Below are positions 60,523-64,000 of a stretch of 64,000 bases of DNA, piece after piece. Position numbers and translations under genes: made by a program. Position 1 is the stretch's first letter, and every line of letters begins with the position of its first letter. The notes below the pieces were generated by a model, which had not been told where the DNA came from, searched no databases, and was given only the letters and a program-made list of their open reading frames with translations. This DNA comes from JAGNRR01 sp965230665 (lineage in GTDB: Bacteria > Bacteroidota > Bacteroidia > Chitinophagales > Chitinophagaceae): positions 3,162,001 to 3,226,000 of the forward strand of contig CBDDLM010000004.1 in NCBI GenBank assembly GCA_965230665.1, in the 5' to 3' direction.

Positions 60523-61296
60523 ATGATCACATATATTGCATTTGCCTTGTTCATTATTCTATTGATTTATTTCTTCTCTATAACTTCAAAAAAAAGAAAA
60601 TGGATCAAGCCAGTAGAAGGCATATCGAGCAACTACAAGAATATTCTGGAAGAACAAGTTACTTTTTACAGGAACCTAAATGCCGAAGAAAAAAGGACTT
60701 TTGAATATGAGATACAGGAGTTTTTAGCTAATTATAAAATCACACCAATCAATACTTTATTAAGTGATACGGAAAGAGTGTTAGTAGCAGCGAGTGGTGT
60801 GATTCCTACTTTTGCTTTTCCAGATTGGACATATGTGAACCTGACTGAAATTTTGATTTATCCGGATACGTTTAATTTAGATTTTGAAACGGAGGGTGGG
60901 GCACGGGATGTGTTAGGTATGGTAGGAACAGGTACCATGCAAAACAAAATGATTCTCTCAAAAAAGGCAATTCTAAATGGGTTTGCAACTGATAGAGATG
61001 GTCAGAATACAGCGATTCATGAATTTGTCCATTTAATAGATGGCTTGGATGGTGAAATAGATGGATTACCTAAAGTATTACTTGAGGAACCTTATCTAAT
61101 TCCTTGGTTCGAATTAATCAGAAAAGAGATGCAAAGAATCAGCCGAGAAGACTCGGTCTTAAGACCATATGGTGCTTATAATGCTGCAGAATTTTTTGCA
61201 GTGGCCAGTGAGTACTTTTTTGAAAAACCCAAAAAACTCAAGAGGATACACCCAGAACTGTACGCGTTTATGACAGAGGTGTTTAGTAGAAAATAG
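60523..61296 (+). CDS. MtfA/M90-family zinc metallopeptidase, membrane anchored
   Basis: This 257-residue protein has an N-terminal transmembrane helix (IAFALFIILLIYFFSI, about 5-20). It carries the M90 zinc motif HEFVH (166-170) in NTAIHEFVHLIDGLDGEIDG and the characteristic region YNAAEFFAVASEYFFEKP with the third ligand candidate Glu. In E. coli MtfA (which lacks the transmembrane helix) the family interacts with the Mlc repressor; here the role is unknown. An in-frame TTG at 60457 extends the frame, but a -7 element lies between and ends 8 nt before ATG 60523, so 60523 is the start. Confidence 0.88.
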   Translation: MITYIAFALFIILLIYFFSITSKKRKWIKPVEGISSNYKNILEEQVTFYRNLNAEEKRTFEYEIQEFLANYKITPINTLLSDTERVLVAASGVIPTFAFPDWTYVNLTEILIYPDTFNLDFETEGGARDVLGMVGTGTMQNKMILSKKAILNGFATDRDGQNTAIHEFVHLIDGLDGEIDGLPKVLLEEPYLIPWFELIRKEMQRISREDSVLRPYGAYNAAEFFAVASEYFFEKPKKLKRIHPELYAFMTEVFSRK

Positions 61297-61434
61297 ACTT
61301 AATTAGTCTATCCTTAGGAGTAGTCGAAGCTTTTATTACTATTTTATTATTGTCTTTAAGTTATCAAAAAAACAAAATGTACCGTTCATCAAAAAATGCA
61401 CACCGTTTATAAAATTATTGAGTTTAACATTTGA

Positions 61435-61456
61435 ATTAACATGTACTTATGTTAAT
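61435..61456. promoter_or_regulatory. Inverted repeat ATTAACAT-N6-ATGTTAAT, candidate operator
   Basis: Exact 8-nt arms surround a GTACTT spacer, about 115 nt upstream of the kelch gene start. Nearby is a second inverted repeat (61459-61470). The 238-nt gap 61297-61534 holds no gene. Confidence 0.35.
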
Positions 61457-61458
61457 AT

Positions 61459-61470
61459 TGTTCAAGAACA
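61459..61470. promoter_or_regulatory. Inverted repeat TGTTC-AA-GAACA, candidate operator
   Basis: Exact 5-nt arms surround a 2-nt spacer and lie 2 nt from the larger inverted repeat. TGTTC/GAACA half-sites resemble dimeric repressor sites, but the regulator is unknown. Confidence 0.35.
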
Positions 61471-61570
61471 GACTGTAATAAATAGAATTTATTGACAAGT
61501 GTTCTTCAATCTTACTTATTAAACGCACCCGCATATGAAACAACTAGAAAAAGCAAGAAACCACGAGAGG

Positions 61571-63154
61571 ATGTTCAAACAACTTCTTCTTTCATTATTC
61601 GGAACGCTATTTTTTACAACAAACGTATACAGTCAGACGTGGGAAGTTATCAAGGGAGGACGCTTCAGTTCGAACAAAATGAGTTTGACTGGTTCTAAGA
61701 AAAGTGCGGACATGGGAGGTCGTAGTTCTTTCGGTGCAGTATCGATTAACGAGTTTATTTATGTACATGGAGGCTGGGGTTTAAATAGAAAAGGACGTTG
61801 TGCTGTGCTTAATGACATTTGGCAATTTGATACTCGTAAAAGAAAGTGGAATTGCCTTGCCAAGAATAGTTTGGACTCAGCTTATTTCTCAAGAAGTAAT
61901 CATACGCTAGTACATTATAACAATGAGTTGTTTTCTTTTTTTGGAGTAGCCTATAATAAACAGAATAAAAAATATACTCGATCTGATGTCTCTGTTTACA
62001 ATATTGAAACAACTAAACGTGATATTCTTGAGCTAAATAACTCCGAATCACAACCGCTTTCAAGACATACTCCTGTTACATGGCAGCGAGGAAACAAGTT
62101 TTATGTATTAGGTGGTATTCATGTAGATAGTCTGGGGCGTAATCATACGTTGGAAGATTTTTGGGTTTTTAATCTTGATGAAAAAACTTGGAGGCAATTA
62201 TCTCAGGCTAAAGAAGATTATTGCCAACCTTTTTTGAATGTACAGCAAGATGATCTTGTTGAGAGCGAAGAGTATCAGCAACCCAATTATATTAAAGGAG
62301 GGCTTGCTTGGGTGTATAATGGAGACTTATATTATTATATTTCTCTAGCAGGTGAAAGTTTCATAAATAATGCCCAAATATGGAAATATTATGCACAGGC
62401 TAATAAGTGGAAATTAGTTAAAGTAAATAGAAACAATTTAGGAGAATACGGTGAGCTTGCTATGCCTGGTTATAGAACCTCTTCCGTGGTTTGGGTTGAT
62501 CGTAATACCCTGTATTTATATGGCGGGTTTAGTTACAATAGTTCACGCCTGTATGGTTTGGCCAATGATACATGGAAGTTAAATTTAGAAAACTTACAAT
62601 GGATAAAAATGAGTCCTGAAGAAGACTGTAAAATTTATGCTGATATTGTTTATGAGACAGAGGATAAACGTTTTAATAATCCAGGTGCAAGAATCGAAAC
62701 CGCCGGATTAAGCGTTACTCAAAATAATAAAACAGAGCAATTTCTTCTAGCAGGTCTGTTAGCTCATAACGGTAAGACCGCTTATCGAAACGATGTATGG
62801 AAGTTAGTTCCAGATCAGACTGAAGAAGAGACACAGAAAATCAGAGAGTATCAAGAACGGACAACAAGGAGTACTTCTTTGGAAACAAATGATTGTCCGT
62901 TAAGAATCTTAACAAACACTTCGGTAAGTGAGTTGCAAATTGTTTCATCAGCAGATGTAAAAAATCTTACCATTCAGATCTATGACCTTTCTGGAAATTT
63001 AGCTGCGGAATATACTGAGGGTTATATTCAACAAGGTCAAACAATCACGATGGAACTTTCCAAACTACGAGACGGGGATTATATTGTTCAGTATGTCCTT
63101 GGGAATTCAAAAAAATGTTCTGAACGCATTATTGTAAATAATACCGCACACTAA
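61571..63154 (+). CDS. Secreted kelch-repeat protein with C-terminal sorting-like domain
   Basis: This 527-residue protein (start ATG 61571; a longer frame opens at 61535) has a signal peptide ending NVYSQ. Kelch motifs recur: VSINEFIYVHGGWG, NDIWQFDTRKRKWNCL, KFYVLGGIHVDS, DFWVFNLDEKTWRQL, LYLYGGFSYN and NDTWKLNLENLQWIKM, forming a six- or so-bladed propeller. The last 85 residues (LRILTNTSVSELQIVS, LTIQIYDLSGNLAAEY, KLRDGDYIVQYVLGN) match a T9SS type A sorting domain in shape but lack the usual YPNP start. It is probably a surface adhesion or binding protein. It lies 12 nt before the next gene, so they share an operon. Confidence 0.8.
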   Translation: MFKQLLLSLFGTLFFTTNVYSQTWEVIKGGRFSSNKMSLTGSKKSADMGGRSSFGAVSINEFIYVHGGWGLNRKGRCAVLNDIWQFDTRKRKWNCLAKNSLDSAYFSRSNHTLVHYNNELFSFFGVAYNKQNKKYTRSDVSVYNIETTKRDILELNNSESQPLSRHTPVTWQRGNKFYVLGGIHVDSLGRNHTLEDFWVFNLDEKTWRQLSQAKEDYCQPFLNVQQDDLVESEEYQQPNYIKGGLAWVYNGDLYYYISLAGESFINNAQIWKYYAQANKWKLVKVNRNNLGEYGELAMPGYRTSSVVWVDRNTLYLYGGFSYNSSRLYGLANDTWKLNLENLQWIKMSPEEDCKIYADIVYETEDKRFNNPGARIETAGLSVTQNNKTEQFLLAGLLAHNGKTAYRNDVWKLVPDQTEEETQKIREYQERTTRSTSLETNDCPLRILTNTSVSELQIVSSADVKNLTIQIYDLSGNLAAEYTEGYIQQGQTITMELSKLRDGDYIVQYVLGNSKKCSERIIVNNTAH

Positions 63155-63166
63155 TAATTAAATTTT

Positions 63167-64000
63167 ATGAATAATATAAGTTGCAAATTAGTTGAAAGAA
63201 AAAAAGTAATCAGTTCAATACTGTTATTTCTCTTTATGGCTCAAACCGTTGTTGTATCTGCCGAACAAGTTTATAGCTTGAAGGCTTCGATGCAGTATGT
63301 TGGAACTCAACAAACGATGTCGAGTAATGATGTAATAGTGAAACAGACTAGGAGTAATACGTCTGATCGTTCCATTCAAAGTATAGAAAGAAAAGAAAGT
63401 ACTTCGGATCGTGAAGAACCTTTTGTGTTCAATCAGTCAGTTGTTAAGAAGGGAGCTTTTGATTTTGAAAAGCTTAGACAAGGGTTGGCAAACGAATTGA
63501 GAAAAAGGAACGTAATCGAAGCGAAAACAATGGCTTCGAAGGAAGATGTGACTAAGACGATTAATCTATTAGTAGGCAAAAAAGAACAACTAAATACCAA
63601 GATAGATCAACTGGAAAAAGGTATGAAGAAAGATGTGGTATTGGCCAGTGCGGATGATGATTTAAGCTACCTTGAAAGTAGCGTTCCTTCAGATCTAGAA
63701 AATGAATTAGCTGAAGAGGAGGAAGCTTTTGGCTCCAATGACGAATTAGTTACCGTTACAAGTGAAGCAGATTTTATGGGTGCTTTGGAAGAAGAACAAG
63801 GTGTTGTCAACGAGGGTGAACAAGCAATAGATACTGATGAAGTATTATTTGCGGATGCTGGAGAACCAGTTGCTCAGGATATAGAAGAAGATCTGGAACA
63901 AGAGCAGTTGCCGAACGAAAGTGCGCCTATAGAGTCTGATGAAGATATTGATATCGATTTAGAAGCCAAGGGACCTCAAACTCCAGAGTTCAGCAGTTTT
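63167..64000 (+). CDS. Acidic exported protein of unknown function (3' truncated by window edge)
   Basis: The frame stays open for 278 codons to the right edge and is partial. It starts with a signal peptide (SSILLFLFMAQTVVVSA, cleavage near residue 32). A Ser/Arg-rich stretch and a helical segment follow (DFEKLRQGLANELRKRNVIE, KKEQLNTKIDQLEKGMKK, coiled-coil-like). From about residue 165 the sequence is strongly acidic and low in complexity, with many Glu and Asp (ELAEEEEAFG, EDLEQEQLPNE, ESDEDIDIDLE), so it is probably disordered and extended. It starts 12 nt after the kelch gene and is probably cotranscribed with it. I recognise no family in the visible part. Confidence 0.7.
   Translation, partial: MNNISCKLVERKKVISSILLFLFMAQTVVVSAEQVYSLKASMQYVGTQQTMSSNDVIVKQTRSNTSDRSIQSIERKESTSDREEPFVFNQSVVKKGAFDFEKLRQGLANELRKRNVIEAKTMASKEDVTKTINLLVGKKEQLNTKIDQLEKGMKKDVVLASADDDLSYLESSVPSDLENELAEEEEAFGSNDELVTVTSEADFMGALEEEQGVVNEGEQAIDTDEVLFADAGEPVAQDIEEDLEQEQLPNESAPIESDEDIDIDLEAKGPQTPEFSSF

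Noticed and set aside
61492..61520. A TTGACA with a downstream AT-rich box resembling a sigma70-type promoter
   Set aside because: Promoters in this phylum use TAnnTTTG; the spacing and -10 are poor, and the match looks accidental.
1..64000. tRNA, rRNA, tmRNA, CRISPR arrays, insertion sequences, prophage genes
   Set aside because: I found no cloverleaf with a TTCGA arm, no repeat-spacer array and no transposase or integrase motifs. Absence is by reading only, not by scan.

Overview
The window is a 64 kb stretch of a low-GC Bacteroidota chromosome. Four kinds of evidence support this: secreted proteins with type IX secretion (T9SS) C-terminal domains, a PorQ-like T9SS protein, the gliding ABC genes gldF/gldG, and promoters with the phylum's -7 element TAnnTTTG instead of TATAAT. 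Shine-Dalgarno sequences are essentially absent. I cannot place it below phylum with confidence; a gliding Chitinophagia, Sphingobacteriia or Saprospiria-like lineage would fit. I recognise no rRNA, tRNA, CRISPR array, insertion sequence, phage or integrase. This is mostly core chromosome, and genes are packed on both strands.

Layout. 0-6 kb: tail of an enoyl-CoA hydratase gene, a TPP-riboswitch-controlled TonB-dependent receptor, a secreted C25 (gingipain-type) protease and an OmpA-domain protein. 6-8 kb: folD, queE and a small monooxygenase-like gene on the minus strand. 8-12.6 kb: a secreted rhodanese-thioredoxin fusion, three tandem FKBP-type prolyl isomerases and a DHH phosphoesterase. 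12.7-16.4 kb: an Omp85-type barrel and gldG/gldF. 16.4-18.8 kb: a compositionally different patch with a decayed-looking small coding segment, an orphan lipoprotein and a barrel protein. 18.8-27.5 kb: rdgB with a UDG/psi-like partner, then a plus-strand operon of ilvE, a Gfo/Idh/MocA dehydrogenase, a lipoprotein, a polyprenyl-phosphate sugar transferase and an M1 peptidase fused to a barrel-like domain. 27.6-33.6 kb: mnmA, a lipoprotein, a T9SS subtilase, then kmo and a polyprenyl synthase. 33.7-39.8 kb: an OmpA/TSP3 protein and the translesion pair dinB-dnaE. 39.8-50.5 kb: DUF445, GH25 lysozyme, porQ, pdxJ, phoH, peroxiredoxin, LptF/G permease, tgt, a glycosyltransferase and rsmG. 50.5-64 kb: hydrolases, acyl-CoA dehydrogenase, dipeptidyl peptidase, duplicated ABC ATPase, AMP nucleosidase, ndk, MtfA-like peptidase, a kelch protein and the start of an acidic secreted protein.

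How the genes work together. A large share acts at the cell envelope: T9SS cargo (C25 protease, S8 protease, a jelly-roll-like protein), the export factor PorQ, gliding GldFG, envelope folding factors (FKBPs, rhodanese-Trx), barrel proteins and lipoproteins. Queuosine biosynthesis is represented by queE and tgt, and tRNA thiolation by mnmA.

The most informative sequence-level observation is a recurrent architecture. At least nine genes have an exact TAnnTTTG element ending only 4-8 nt before the start codon (ATG or GTG), so their mRNAs should be leaderless or nearly so. This also fixes several start codons. Against that background, the long structured leader of ilvE and the TPP-riboswitch leader stand out as regulatory.
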